Part shown: positions 25,178-34,333 of the stretch, piece after piece
How the letters are laid out: every line of letters begins with the position of its first letter
How positions within the stretch are numbered: position 1 is the stretch's first letter
Assembly (NCBI GenBank): GCA_021201135.1
Contig: JAJQGT010000006.1
Span: 471,254 to 535,253 of the forward strand
Direction: 5' to 3'
DNA: 64,000 bases
Source: Oscillospiraceae bacterium
GTDB lineage: Bacteria > Bacillota > Clostridia > Oscillospirales > Ruminococcaceae
Notes under the pieces: generated by a model
What the model saw: the letters and a program-made list of their open reading frames with translations, nothing else
Told to the model about the DNA's origin: nothing
Database searches by the model: none
Translations under genes and position numbers: made by a program

Positions 25178-25603
25178 TTATTCGTCGACTTCCCCGTCTT
25201 CGGAGTCATCGTAGACGACTTCAACCTTCTTGCCCTTATCCAAGAAGCTGACGACCTTGTCGATAACGTCGGGGATTGTGGCGAGTGCCGCATTCTCCTT
25301 GGGAGCGTTGACAGTGAGCTGCAGGAGCTTTGTGGAGCCGTCTGGAGAGATTGTGATGAATGCAAGAGGCGTAACGGTTACACCGCCACCCATTCCGCCG
25401 CCGAAGAGGTCCTTTTCGCTCTTGGCGGGAATATCGGAACCGCCGGAACCGAAGCCGACCGAGACCTTGGAAACGGGGATAATTGTGGTTCCGTTCGGGA
25501 CGGTTATCGGGCTTCCGACAACGGTGTCGACGTCGACGACTTCCTTGATTTTCTCGATTGCGGTCTGGACGAGACCTTCAAGATTGCTTTTCTTTTCGTT
25601 CAT
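25178..25603 (-). CDS. ytfJ: sporulation protein YtfJ (GerW family)
   Basis: 141 residues, with the GerW/YtfJ core: LVQTAIEKIKEVVDVDTVVG, the Val-Gly-Phe-Gly repeat VSVGFGSGGS and a Gly-rich GGGMGGGVTVTPLAF. In Bacillus the protein is made in the forespore and is needed for normal germination. Its ATG overlaps the stop of the DUF2953 gene by 4 bases, the same pairing as ytfI-ytfJ in Bacillus. Confidence 0.93.
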   Translation of the reverse strand: MNEKKSNLEGLVQTAIEKIKEVVDVDTVVGSPITVPNGTTIIPVSKVSVGFGSGGSDIPAKSEKDLFGGGMGGGVTVTPLAFITISPDGSTKLLQLTVNAPKENAALATIPDVIDKVVSFLDKGKKVEVVYDDSEDGEVDE

Positions 25604-26373
25604 GTTAATCCTTCTTTCTCGGAATTACTCTCGGGCTCGGCTTTCGGGAGCTTATCGAGAGCTGATTTTACTTTAAGATAGTTTATAAGTATATACACGG
25701 CTAACGCCAATATAGACAGGACTCTTGCCTTTATAAGAAGGCTTCCGTTTGCGTCAAAAGCCTTATTCTCATAATCGCATTTGATTTCGGTTTTCTTGAT
25801 TTTCACACTGAAAAGACAGCATATCAAAGCGAGCGCATTATAGAAAACAGCGTTTATTTTGCCGAAATTCGTTCCGGCTGTAGCGGCATCCTCGCCGCCG
25901 ACGGTCAGGTGAAGCTCCAAATCATTGATTTTGATGAGCTTCAGAAGCTTCTTGAGAGCAGTTTTGACATTTGGGAGATAAACTTTTATTACGTTCCACT
26001 TGTCAAGAAGCGAACTGCCCTTCTTCTCCCCTTCGGGTTCTTCGGACTCTTCATTCTTCTCTACCTGCTGTTCGAGCTTGGGCTCAGATTCAGGCTGTGG
26101 CTCCTCAGAAACCTCCGGAATTTCGGTAATTTCAATTTCGGGCTTTTTGGGCTCGGGTTCGAGCTCAGGCTTTTCATCGGAAGTCTTGGGTTCTTCTTTC
26201 GGCTTGTCCTCTTTCTTCTCGGAGGTGTCTAGGCTGAATACTTTCAACCAAAGATACTTGACCGAGAGCCTGACGCTTTTTTTGTCGACGCTGACATAAA
26301 CCTTAACCGAAAACAGTGTTAATATGAAAATCAGTAAAAGCAGAGCAAGAAGCACTATGCCTATGATTTTCAA
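25600..26373 (-). CDS. DUF2953 (YtfI-like) sporulation-associated membrane protein
   Basis: 257 residues: an N-terminal hydrophobic helix (about 3-25), a DUF2953-type domain interrupted by a Pro/Glu/Lys-rich acidic low-complexity stretch (about 55-120, EPEPKKPEIEITEIPEVSEE and similar), then a folded C-terminal part with YNALALICCLFSVKIKKTEIKCDYENK. Function unknown; co-occurrence with ytfJ points to sporulation. The low-complexity insert is longer than I would expect for the family. Confidence 0.82.
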   Translation of the reverse strand: MKIIGIVLLALLLLIFILTLFSVKVYVSVDKKSVRLSVKYLWLKVFSLDTSEKKEDKPKEEPKTSDEKPELEPEPKKPEIEITEIPEVSEEPQPESEPKLEQQVEKNEESEEPEGEKKGSSLLDKWNVIKVYLPNVKTALKKLLKLIKINDLELHLTVGGEDAATAGTNFGKINAVFYNALALICCLFSVKIKKTEIKCDYENKAFDANGSLLIKARVLSILALAVYILINYLKVKSALDKLPKAEPESNSEKEGLT

Positions 26374-26415
26374 TATCGTAAGAAATATTACTATAGCGCT
26401 TCGCCTCCAGTCAGG

Positions 26416-26979
26416 TTATTCTTCCGGTTCGTTCTCGATTTCATCTATGCTTATCTGCCCTTCATCCGCCGGCAAAGGCGGAAGCTCGCCCAGGTTTGAG
26501 ATTCCGAAGCATCGGAGGAAGTTCTCTGTCGTCTTGAAAAGAACCGGCTTTCCGGGAATGTCAAGCCTTCCCGCTTCGGCGATAAGCTCTTTCTCAAGAA
26601 GATTATTGACAACTCCGGAGCTGTCTACTCCTCTTACATCGTCGATAAAGCTACGGGTGACAGGCTGGTTATAGGCAACTATCGTAAGGACCTCAAGTGC
26701 CGCCTGAGACAGTGCAGAGCTTCTCTTCGAGCGGACCGCCGCAGAGATATAGGGCGCAAATTCTTTCTTCGTTACGAGCTGCCGGGAAGAATCAAGCTTT
26801 ATCACTTCAAGAGCCGAGCCCAACTCGGAATACCTGTCGTTCAGAAGATTTATGAAGCTGTCGAGCTCACCCTGCTCTATTCCTGCGGACAAAGCAAGCT
26901 TTTCGTCCTCCACCGGCTCGCCCAAAGCGAATAATATCGCTTCGAGTGCCGAGAGCTTTTCGTTATATTCCACTTTCAT
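26416..26979 (-). CDS. scpB: segregation and condensation protein B
   Basis: 187 residues with tandem winged-helix domains. Family marks are LEAILFALGEPV near residue 12, ALEVLTIVAYNQPVTR near 90 and IRGVDSSGVVNNLLEK-like sequence near 110. ScpB binds ScpA and the SMC ATPase to form the bacterial condensin. It overlaps scpA by 17 bases, as usual. Confidence 0.95.
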   Translation of the reverse strand: MKVEYNEKLSALEAILFALGEPVEDEKLALSAGIEQGELDSFINLLNDRYSELGSALEVIKLDSSRQLVTKKEFAPYISAAVRSKRSSALSQAALEVLTIVAYNQPVTRSFIDDVRGVDSSGVVNNLLEKELIAEAGRLDIPGKPVLFKTTENFLRCFGISNLGELPPLPADEGQISIDEIENEPEE

Positions 26980-27700
26980 GCTTCCTCCTGTTGAGAGTTA
27001 TCTCGGTGTTGTCGTCATTCAAGCTCACTCTACCCGACTTGGCGAGCTCCAGAACCGCTAAGAAAGCCGCTATCTTTTCCGATTTCCCGTCGATTCCGTC
27101 GAGCAGAACCGACACCGGGCAGGTCCCTGACTTGTAGAGCCTCTTCAGGACGGAAACTATTCCAGTCGAAACCGATACAACACGGTGTGAAACAAGCGGC
27201 TTGAAAACGGACGCTTCGACCGGGCGCTCACGCATCTTCTTGTCGAAAATGCCGATGTAGGCATCCAGAAGCGCCTGCGGGTCACAGTGCCCGACATAGG
27301 TTTTCGGGAGCTCGGGGAGCGTCGGTTCGCTTGCGAAGACCTTATCACCGACATAGAGGAGTGACAGCTTCTCCGCCGCCTGCTTGCAGACGGAATACTG
27401 GGTCAGCTTGCCCTCTAATTCCTGCTTGAGCTCAATCGCCTCTTCGTGCTTCGGGAGCAGATAGAGAGTTTTTATTAGGATAAGCCTTGCCGCCATCTCG
27501 AGAAAATCTCCGGCATATTCAAAATCATAGTCTTCGATGCCGTCGATATAGTCAAGATATTGGTCAAGGAGTGCCGAAATCTCGATATCGGCGATGCTCA
27601 GCTTGTGCTTTGAGATGAGGAAGAGAAGTAAATCAAGCGGTCCCTCAAAGCCCTCGAGCCTGTATACAACGTCGCTTTTGCCTGCTACAGCCGTTCCCAT
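26963..27700 (-). CDS. scpA: segregation and condensation protein A
   Basis: 245 residues. The kleisin N-terminal motif YRLEGFEGPLDLLLFLI near residue 12 binds the SMC neck; the C-terminal winged helix (about 185-245) binds the SMC head. The middle carries EAIELKQELEGKLTQYSVCKQAAE. Upstream the M50 protease gene ends 3 bases before the ATG, so M50-scpA-scpB is one transcript. Confidence 0.95.
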   Translation of the reverse strand: MGTAVAGKSDVVYRLEGFEGPLDLLLFLISKHKLSIADIEISALLDQYLDYIDGIEDYDFEYAGDFLEMAARLILIKTLYLLPKHEEAIELKQELEGKLTQYSVCKQAAEKLSLLYVGDKVFASEPTLPELPKTYVGHCDPQALLDAYIGIFDKKMRERPVEASVFKPLVSHRVVSVSTGIVSVLKRLYKSGTCPVSVLLDGIDGKSEKIAAFLAVLELAKSGRVSLNDDNTEITLNRRKHESGI

Positions 27701-27703
27701 ATG

Positions 27704-28402
27704 TTAAAATATCGCTTTCATAATCAGTACTACCCAGAAGAAGAGGTAGTAAAGTCCCTTATAGAAGATGTTTATGAGCCAGTTGAGCGGTCCTGTGAGG
27801 ATTCCCGTGAACAGAAGAAGCAGGAAGCCGATATAGATATATCTCTGATATCTTGCGAGCCATGCGTTGACTTTATAAGGTGCGAAGACGCTCAGGATTC
27901 TCGAACCGTCGAGTGGCGGAATGGGGATGAAATTGAATATTGCAAGGGACAGATTCACAGTTACGAAATAGTAAACCGCAAGGAAGACGTAATAAAGAAT
28001 ATTATAGGTCGTTTCTGTAATCGCAATGCAAACAGGAATGTAATTTATGATTCTTAAGAAGAACATTCCTATTGCGGCGCAGAGAAGGTTCGAAATAGGT
28101 CCTGCGGCGGCGGTTATAGCGGTTCCCTTTTTGTAATCACGGAAGTTTCTCGGATTGATGGGAACCGGCTTTGCCCAACCAAAGCCAAAAAGCAAAAGAA
28201 AGATTGCGCCGAAGATGTCGAGGTGCGACAACGGATTCAGCGTCATTCTGCCGTTCATATATGCGGTTTCGTCGCCCATCTTGTGGGCGGCATAGGCATG
28301 AGCATATTCGTGGACAGGGAGAATTGTAAATATGATAAGCAGTCTGATTCCGATAAGAATTATAAGCTGCTGAGGGTCGTTAAGGTAAGAGAGTATCGAC
28401 AC
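27704..28402 (-). CDS. site-2 protease family (M50) membrane metallopeptidase
   Basis: 232 residues, five to six membrane helices. The zinc motif HEYAH (in LPVHEYAHAYAAHKMGD, residues about 30-35) and the third-ligand region IPIPPLDGSRIL (about 165) are present. It belongs to the YwhC/Rip3-like group lacking PDZ domains. It starts with GTG, with AAGGAG 9 bases upstream. Position directly before scpAB is common in Clostridia. Substrate unknown. Confidence 0.92.
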   Translation of the reverse strand: MSILSYLNDPQQLIILIGIRLLIIFTILPVHEYAHAYAAHKMGDETAYMNGRMTLNPLSHLDIFGAIFLLLFGFGWAKPVPINPRNFRDYKKGTAITAAAGPISNLLCAAIGMFFLRIINYIPVCIAITETTYNILYYVFLAVYYFVTVNLSLAIFNFIPIPPLDGSRILSVFAPYKVNAWLARYQRYIYIGFLLLLFTGILTGPLNWLINIFYKGLYYLFFWVVLIMKAIF

Positions 28403-28714
28403 CTGATATGGCTCCTTTTCGTTATTTTGCGGTCGTCAAAATTCACGCAGTCTAATCATACACCATTTATGTGAAAATTTCAAGTAATCTTTGCCCACAT
28501 TAATGCTTTCGGCGTGAAATTTTAAGAGTTTTGACACATTCGGGCAACAAATCAGGCGTTTTTTGCGGCTACGAAAAAAATATTTCAAAAAACACTTGCA
28601 TTTGTCGCGGAAATTTGATATGATAGATGACGTTGAATTATGACTATAACTACGCTGATTGAGTCGGCACGTCTTGTGGCTCTCTCAGAAGCTTGAAGAA
28701 GGAGGTGCAGCCCA
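28403..28714 (+). promoter_or_regulatory. intergenic region with rpmB promoter and leader
   Basis: 312 bases between the diverging M50 and rpmB genes. A clear SigA promoter reads toward rpmB: TTGCAT 28596-28601, 17-base spacer, TATGAT 28619-28624. An 80-base leader follows and ends with AAGGAGGTG. Nothing else recognisable was seen in 28410-28590, which is AT-rich. Confidence 0.7.
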
Positions 28715-28900
28715 ATGGCAAAGTGTGAAATTTGCGGTAAGGGTGTTACTTTCGGAAATAAGGTATCTCACTCTATGAGAAGCACCAACAGAACTTGGAA
28801 GCCGAACATCATGAGAGTAAAGGCTATCAAGAACGGTACTCCCTGCCATATGTATGTCTGCTCGAGGTGCTTAAGATCCGGAAAAGTAACCAGAGCTTAA
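28715..28900 (+). CDS. rpmB: 50S ribosomal protein L28
   Basis: 61 residues beginning MAKCEICGKGVTFGNKVSHS. It is the zinc-binding form: CEIC near residue 4 and CSRC near 51 make the two CxxC pairs. Basic throughout, length normal. Strong AAGGAGGTG ribosome binding site. It stands alone on plus within a long minus-strand stretch. Confidence 0.97.
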   Translation: MAKCEICGKGVTFGNKVSHSMRSTNRTWKPNIMRVKAIKNGTPCHMYVCSRCLRSGKVTRA

Positions 28901-28927
28901 TACACGCAAAACATGCAAAATCAAAAT

Positions 28928-28959
28928 CAGTCGACCTTATTCGGGTCGGCTGTTTTTTT
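28928..28959 (+). terminator. rpmB terminator
   Basis: Stem CAGTCGACC/GGTCGGCTG (one U-G) with a 7-base loop, followed by TTTTTTT. It abuts the rsmA stop on the other strand. Confidence 0.9.
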
Positions 28960-29812
28960 ATTTGCAGAGTTTGTCTGAAAGAGCTATAAGCTCATCCATT
29001 TTGAGCTGTTCGGGTCTTGAATTGAAAGCTATCCCCGCTTCGGTCATGGCTTCTGTCACCGTCGCCTTGTCAATTCCCAGTGAACCGCAGATAGCATTTA
29101 CGGTGGTTTTTCTCCTCTGGGTGAACATGCCTCTGACCATTCTGAAGAAGAAGTCCTCGCTCTTTACTTCCGGAAGGGTCTTTCGCATGTCGAATCTGAC
29201 AACACAGCTGTCGACGTTCGGGCTCGGCATGAAACAGCCCCTTGAGACGTTGAAGAGAACCTTGCCCTCGGAATAGTAGCTTGCCGCGACCGTTACGGCT
29301 CCGGCTTCACGGGTTCCGACAGGCGCACAGAGACGGACGCCCGCCTCTTTCTGGACGAGAGCGGTTATGGATTCTATCGGGAGCCTCGACTCGAAGAGCT
29401 TCATGAGTATCGGCGAGGTGATATAGTACGGCAAGTTCGAGCAGACGGCAACTTTGAGTCCCGCAAATTCTTCTTCGATGAGCTTGTTTAAATCAAGCTT
29501 CAGCACATCGGCTTCGATTACTTTTACATTATGGCAATCCGCAAGGGTTTCATGCAGAACCTCGATAAGGCGATGGTCGACCTCGATGGCGACGACTTTG
29601 TCGGCACGCTTCGAGAGCTCAACCGTCAGGACGCCCATTCCGGCGCCGATTTCGATTATGCCGAATCCCTCACGGGCATTCCCCGCCTCGGCGATTCTGG
29701 GGCAGACGGTCGGGTCGATAAGAAAATTCTGCCCGAGCTTTTTCGAGAAGGTGAAGCCGTGGCGGCTGAGGATTTCTTTTATTACGGTTGGGTTTGAAAG
29801 ATCTCTGGTCAT
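28958..29812 (-). CDS. rsmA: 16S rRNA (adenine1518/1519-N6)-dimethyltransferase
   Basis: 284 residues. SAM-binding motifs: KKLGQNFLIDPTV near residue 22, EIGAGMGVLTVEL near 54 (motif I), VEADVLKL-type motif III and the catalytic NLPYYITSPIL near 125. Dimethylates two adjacent adenines in the 3' helix of 16S rRNA during small-subunit assembly. Follows trkH on the same strand with a 19-base gap. Confidence 0.96.
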   Translation of the reverse strand: MTRDLSNPTVIKEILSRHGFTFSKKLGQNFLIDPTVCPRIAEAGNAREGFGIIEIGAGMGVLTVELSKRADKVVAIEVDHRLIEVLHETLADCHNVKVIEADVLKLDLNKLIEEEFAGLKVAVCSNLPYYITSPILMKLFESRLPIESITALVQKEAGVRLCAPVGTREAGAVTVAASYYSEGKVLFNVSRGCFMPSPNVDSCVVRFDMRKTLPEVKSEDFFFRMVRGMFTQRRKTTVNAICGSLGIDKATVTEAMTEAGIAFNSRPEQLKMDELIALSDKLCK

Positions 29813-29831
29813 ATTGTCTCCGGTTGGTTTA

Positions 29832-31283
29832 TTATGCGTTGCTCTTTCTCTTCCAGAGCGAAGGCATCAGTATGAAGAGAAGAGGATATATTTCAAGTCT
29901 GCCCAAAAGCATGGTTATAGATAAAACGATTTTCGAGAAGGCTGAATAACCGGCGTAGCTACCCATAGGTCCCACCTCAGCAAAGCCGGGACCGATATTG
30001 TTGAAGCAGGCGATGACAGAGGACGCTTTTGCCTCAAAGCTCAATGGCTCAAAGGAAATCGCAAGGAACGCCGCTATCATGATGAAGATATAGAGTGAAA
30101 AATAGGTGCCGATGCCCTTGATTGTGCTGTCGTCGACGGTTTTGCCATCCAACTTTACGGCTCCGACAGAGTGCGGGTGAATCATCCTATAGAGCTCACG
30201 CTTGATTGACTTGAAGAGAACTACAACTCTCGAAATCTTGAGTCCACCGGCGGTGGAGCCTGCACAGCCGCCTATGAGCATGAGAACCAAGAGCACAGCC
30301 TTCGCCACGGGCGACCATAGATTGAAATCAGCCATTGCAAAGCCGGTGGTCGAAAGAATCGACATTACCTGAAACGCCGCCGTTCTTATGGTCTCGCCCA
30401 GACCGTCATACAAAGGATATATGGAGATGGAAACCACGGTAATCGCAACTATGATTATGCCAAAGTATGTCCAGAGCTCCTCCGACTTGAATGCCGCCTT
30501 GAACTTGCGCATAAGCAGGAGGAAATAGACATTGAAGTTCGTTGCGAAGAGAACGAGGAATATCGTGATTACCCACTGAATATACGGGCTGTAGCTTGCA
30601 AGGCTGTCGGACATGATGCCGAAGCCGCCGGTACCGGCACTGCCGAAGGCATAGATACAGCTTTCATAGAGGCTTAAGCCCCCGAGGCTGAGGAAGCCTA
30701 TTTCAAGAACCGTGAGCCCGACATATATAAGATACAAAATCTTTGCCGTCTGACGGACACGGGGGACGAGCTTTCCGACAATCGGTCCGGGCATTTCGGC
30801 GCGGAGGATGTGCGTGGAGCGGTCTGTCGATGTGGGAGATACCGCCATTACCAGGACAAGAACTCCCATGCCGCCGACCCAGTGAGTGAAGCTTCGCCAG
30901 AACATGATGCCGTGGCTCATGCCGTCGTAGCTTGTCAGGATTGATGCTCCGGTCGTCGTGAAGCCGCTGACCGTTTCGAAGAAAGCGTCGACGAAATTCG
31001 GGATTTCCCGACTGATTACAAACGGAAGACAGCCTACCAGAGATAGCAATACCCAGGAAAGAGCCGTTATTATGAAGCCCTCTTTTGAGTAGATGACCTT
31101 GTTTGACGGCTTGAATATAAGAACCATAGCCCCGCCGAGGACAAGAGCTATGAGTATTGACGCTATAAATGCGAAAGCGCATGTTTCCATATAGATTGCG
31201 GAAACAATAAGAGGCAGAAGCATTAGAACTGCTTCCACCAAAACCATCTGTCCCGCTACATAGAAAACCATTCTGCGATTCAT
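29832..31283 (-). CDS. trkH: Trk-type potassium uptake channel subunit
   Basis: 483 residues from ATG 31283, preferred because GGAAGG lies 8 bases upstream; a further in-frame start at 31316 runs into repeat sequence. About ten to twelve membrane segments and the four pore-loop selectivity regions with TTGASI, SAGTGGFGI, STTGFA and NIGPGF. It makes the K+ (or K+/Na+) pathway gated by the TrkA ring. trkA lies 93 bases upstream, separated by the short palindromic repeat. Confidence 0.95.
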   Translation of the reverse strand: MNRRMVFYVAGQMVLVEAVLMLLPLIVSAIYMETCAFAFIASILIALVLGGAMVLIFKPSNKVIYSKEGFIITALSWVLLSLVGCLPFVISREIPNFVDAFFETVSGFTTTGASILTSYDGMSHGIMFWRSFTHWVGGMGVLVLVMAVSPTSTDRSTHILRAEMPGPIVGKLVPRVRQTAKILYLIYVGLTVLEIGFLSLGGLSLYESCIYAFGSAGTGGFGIMSDSLASYSPYIQWVITIFLVLFATNFNVYFLLLMRKFKAAFKSEELWTYFGIIIVAITVVSISIYPLYDGLGETIRTAAFQVMSILSTTGFAMADFNLWSPVAKAVLLVLMLIGGCAGSTAGGLKISRVVVLFKSIKRELYRMIHPHSVGAVKLDGKTVDDSTIKGIGTYFSLYIFIMIAAFLAISFEPLSFEAKASSVIACFNNIGPGFAEVGPMGSYAGYSAFSKIVLSITMLLGRLEIYPLLFILMPSLWKRKSNA

Positions 31284-31298
31284 ATAAGTTGCCTTCCC

Positions 31299-31355
31299 GG
31301 GAAACCCCTCCACCACCGGCTTCGCCGGCGGTCCCCCTCCCCTTTCAGGGGAGGC
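31299..31355. repeat. intergenic palindromic repeat, copy 1
   Basis: Contains CCGGC-TTC-GCCGG and the core CTCCCCTTTCAGGGGAG (31337-31353). The same core is found near 60168, 63265 and, inverted, 63322. It lies between trkA and trkH. Confidence 0.7.
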
Positions 31356-31375
31356 TATTTACGTTCAGTCAAAAT

Positions 31376-32734
31376 TTATGCTAAAATATCCACCAAGTCA
31401 CTCAAGCCGAGATTGCCGGAGATGACCACTACCCTGTCGCCGACGGATATCACGTCGTTGCCGGACGGGATTATCGTCTTTCTGCCACGCATGATACCGG
31501 CAATAAGGATTCCCTTCTTGAGCTCGAGGCTCTTAAGTGGGATTCCGGTGAGCTTTGATTCGGAATTCACCAAAAACTCAAGAGCTTCGACCTTGCCGTC
31601 CATAAGCTTATAGAGCGTTTCGACAGATGAGCCGACGCTGTTCTCAAGGGCTCTGGCGTATTTTACAACTACGGATGAGGTTATGTCCTTCGGTGAAACT
31701 ACGCACTCAACGCCGATTTTTGTTGCCATCTCGACAAGCTCGTCACGGTTGACCTTGGCAATAACCTTCGGGACATTCTGCATCGAGGCGAATATAGCCG
31801 TCAGGATATTCTCCTCGTCAAAGCCGGTGAGCGAGACGAACGCGTCGGAGCTTTCGATTCCCTCCTCGAGGAGGAGCTCCTGTTGCATGCCGTCGCCGTA
31901 GATAATCGACGTGTTCGGAAGAATTCCGGCGAGCTCTTCGCAACGAGCCTTGTTTTTATCTATAATCTTGGCATAACCGCCGCTTCGGTTTATCAGTGCG
32001 GCGAGATAGAAAGCAATTTTGCTTCCGCCGAGAATCATCGTGTGCTTTGCCTTTTTCTTGAGGACGCCGAGCATCTTAAGTAACTTCGACATTTCGGAAA
32101 GCGAAGCCGTGATGCCGATTTTATCCCCTGCCTTAAGCTCGAATGCACCGCCGGGGATATAGACGCTTCCGCTTCGTTGGACACAGCAGACGAGGAAGTT
32201 GGCATTATATTTTTCACGCATCTTTATAAGATTCATTCCGTCGAGCTCGCTGTCCTGCGGGATGATTATTTCAATCATTTCGAGATTTCTCTTCGAAAAG
32301 CTTTCGATTCTGACCGCCGAAGGGAACTTTAAGATATTGTACATTTCCTGAGCCGTCAGGAGCTCGGGATTAAGAGCAAGCGAAAGCTCAAGATTCTTTC
32401 TCAAGAAGCCAAGGCTGTTGTCGTTATATTCGGGATTTCTGATACGGGCGATGGTGTTCTCGGCGCCCATCTTCTTTGCGAGGAAGCACGCAAGCATGTT
32501 CTGCTCATCGGAATCCATGCAGGCGACGAATATGTCGGCTTTCTCGACGTTCGCCTCGACAAGGGTTTCATAATCGGAAGCATTGCCGATAACGCCCATG
32601 ACATCGTGGACGTTGGTTATAAGGTTTATTACGTCAGCATCAATGTCGACCGCAACGACGTCATGACCCTCAGCCGCCAACGCCGCAACAATCTCCATTC
32701 CGATTTTTCCGCATCCCGCAACAGTAATTTTCAT
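31376..32734 (-). CDS. trkA: Trk potassium uptake regulatory protein
   Basis: 452 residues: two tandem RCK units, each a Rossmann RCK_N (first GCGKIGMEIVAALAAEGHDVVAVDID, second MILGGSKIAFYLAALINRSG near 235) followed by a RCK_C (TrkA_C) domain. Forms an octameric cytoplasmic gating ring that binds ATP/NAD and opens TrkH. ATG 32734 is chosen over an upstream TTG because the Rossmann fold begins there. Confidence 0.95.
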   Translation of the reverse strand: MKITVAGCGKIGMEIVAALAAEGHDVVAVDIDADVINLITNVHDVMGVIGNASDYETLVEANVEKADIFVACMDSDEQNMLACFLAKKMGAENTIARIRNPEYNDNSLGFLRKNLELSLALNPELLTAQEMYNILKFPSAVRIESFSKRNLEMIEIIIPQDSELDGMNLIKMREKYNANFLVCCVQRSGSVYIPGGAFELKAGDKIGITASLSEMSKLLKMLGVLKKKAKHTMILGGSKIAFYLAALINRSGGYAKIIDKNKARCEELAGILPNTSIIYGDGMQQELLLEEGIESSDAFVSLTGFDEENILTAIFASMQNVPKVIAKVNRDELVEMATKIGVECVVSPKDITSSVVVKYARALENSVGSSVETLYKLMDGKVEALEFLVNSESKLTGIPLKSLELKKGILIAGIMRGRKTIIPSGNDVISVGDRVVVISGNLGLSDLVDILA

Positions 32735-32842
32735 TTTGCTCGATATTCCCTTCCCCGCCAAGGCTCGGCGGATTTCAACACTATTTTATCACCTTTTCAC
32801 ACAGTTTGCAACTGTTATTTCAAAGCCGTGGTCATATGCAAC

Positions 32843-32870
32843 AAAATCCCCACCGATTGGTGAGGATTTT
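32843..32870 (-). terminator. terminator of the glgBCDA operon
   Basis: 12-bp stem AAAATCCTCACC/GGTGGGGATTTT on minus, 4-base loop (one wobble), ending in TTTTG. It is 16 bases past the glgA stop. Confidence 0.75.
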
Positions 32871-32885
32871 ATTATCTGTTTTGGC

Positions 32886-34307
32886 TTAAATGTCGCCAAC
32901 AAGCTCTCTGTAGAGACCCATGTAGAGCTCAGCCGAGCGAGCCCAGCTGAAATCTTCACGCATTGCATGAGATGTGAGCTTGCCCCACTGCATTCTCTGA
33001 TCGTAATAGGCTCTTGCACGAACCGTTGCGTCGAGCATGTCGTGAGCATTGTAGGTCTTGAATGTGAAGCCGTTGCCGCCGGGACCGCCGCAGTCGACGA
33101 TAGAGTCCTTCAGTCCTCCGGTTTCACGGACTATCGGGATTGTGCCATAGCGTAATGCCACCATCTGAGCCAAGCCGCAGGGCTCGCTCTGGGACGGCAT
33201 CAGGAACATATCGGCACCGGCATAAATTCTGTGTGCAACATCCGGGATGAAGCCGATCTTGACTCCCACTCTGTCCGGATATCTGTACGCCATCTCGCGG
33301 AAGAAGTCTTCGTACTGCTTCTCGCCCGAGCCGAGGATTACGAACTTATAGCCGAGGTGAACCATGTCCTCGAAAACTCTCTTTATGAGGTCGACGCCCT
33401 TGTGGGAGACAAGTCTTGTGACGATGCCCATTACAGGCTCCTTGCCGTCGGGAAGACCGAATTCCTCAAGAACCGACTTCTTGCAGATAGCCTTGCCGGA
33501 CTTATCGTTTACGCTGTAGTTAGCCGCAAGCGCCGGGTCGGTTTCGGGGTTATAGACATCCTGGTCGATTCCGTTCAGGAAGCCGGTCAATTTATACTGC
33601 TTGCTCCAGAGAACGGGGTCGAGACCGTGCGAGAAGTAGGGGTTGAGGATTTCCCACGCATAGGTCGGGGAAACGGTTGTAATCTTGTCCGAAACCTCGA
33701 ATGCACCCTTCATGAAGTTACAGCAGTTGTCATACTCGAGGATTCCTCTTGCATAATCGGGAATTCCGAGGAGGTCGGAGCAAAGCTCCATGCCGTACTT
33801 GCCCTGATACTGGATGTTGTGGATGGTGAACACCGTCTTGATATTGCCCATCCCCTCTTCGCCCTTGTAGAAGAGGTTATAATAAACAGGGGTCAGAGCG
33901 GTCTGCCAGTCGTTGCAGTTGAGGATATCCGGCTTGAAGTCGATATGCTTGATGAGCTCAAGAATCGCTCTTGCGAAGAATGCGAATCTCTCGGCGTCGT
34001 CATAGTGACCGTAAATGGTGCCACGCTTGAAGTAGTACTCGTTATCAAGAAGATAATATGTAACTCCCGCCGAAACGCCCTTGAAGACGCCGCAATACTG
34101 GCTTCTCCACGATACGGGGACGAAGAAGTTTGTCACATACTCGAGGCTGTCACGAAGCTCCTGCTTGATGGTGCCGTAGAGCGGGAGAACCACTCTGCAG
34201 TCCTGTCCTGCTTCGCAAAGTGCCTTTGGAAGGGAGCCCGCAACATCGGCGAGACCGCCGGATGCCATATATGGGAGCGCTTCACTTGCACAGTATAGAA
34301 TTTTCAC
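32886..34307 (-). CDS. glgA: glycogen synthase (ADP-glucose)
   Basis: Adds glucose from ADP-glucose to the growing alpha-1,4-glucan. 473 residues from GTG 34307 (AAGGGAAG 9 bases upstream); a TTG overlapping the glgD stop is the alternative. GT5 fold: N-terminal ADP-glucose loop SGGLADVAGSLPKAL near residue 15 (Ser where enterobacterial enzymes have the Lys-Thr of KTGGL), HNIQYQG near 160, and the C-terminal PSQSEPCGLAQMVALRYGTIPIVRETGGL near 375. Last gene of the glycogen operon. Confidence 0.95.
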   Translation of the reverse strand: MKILYCASEALPYMASGGLADVAGSLPKALCEAGQDCRVVLPLYGTIKQELRDSLEYVTNFFVPVSWRSQYCGVFKGVSAGVTYYLLDNEYYFKRGTIYGHYDDAERFAFFARAILELIKHIDFKPDILNCNDWQTALTPVYYNLFYKGEEGMGNIKTVFTIHNIQYQGKYGMELCSDLLGIPDYARGILEYDNCCNFMKGAFEVSDKITTVSPTYAWEILNPYFSHGLDPVLWSKQYKLTGFLNGIDQDVYNPETDPALAANYSVNDKSGKAICKKSVLEEFGLPDGKEPVMGIVTRLVSHKGVDLIKRVFEDMVHLGYKFVILGSGEKQYEDFFREMAYRYPDRVGVKIGFIPDVAHRIYAGADMFLMPSQSEPCGLAQMVALRYGTIPIVRETGGLKDSIVDCGGPGGNGFTFKTYNAHDMLDATVRARAYYDQRMQWGKLTSHAMREDFSWARSAELYMGLYRELVGDI

Positions 34308-34333
34308 TGAATCACACTTCCCTTCGATGTTAA

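Noticed and set aside
33231-34298. 355-codon open frame on plus opposite glgA
   Set aside because: Antisense shadow of glycogen synthase; no family features.
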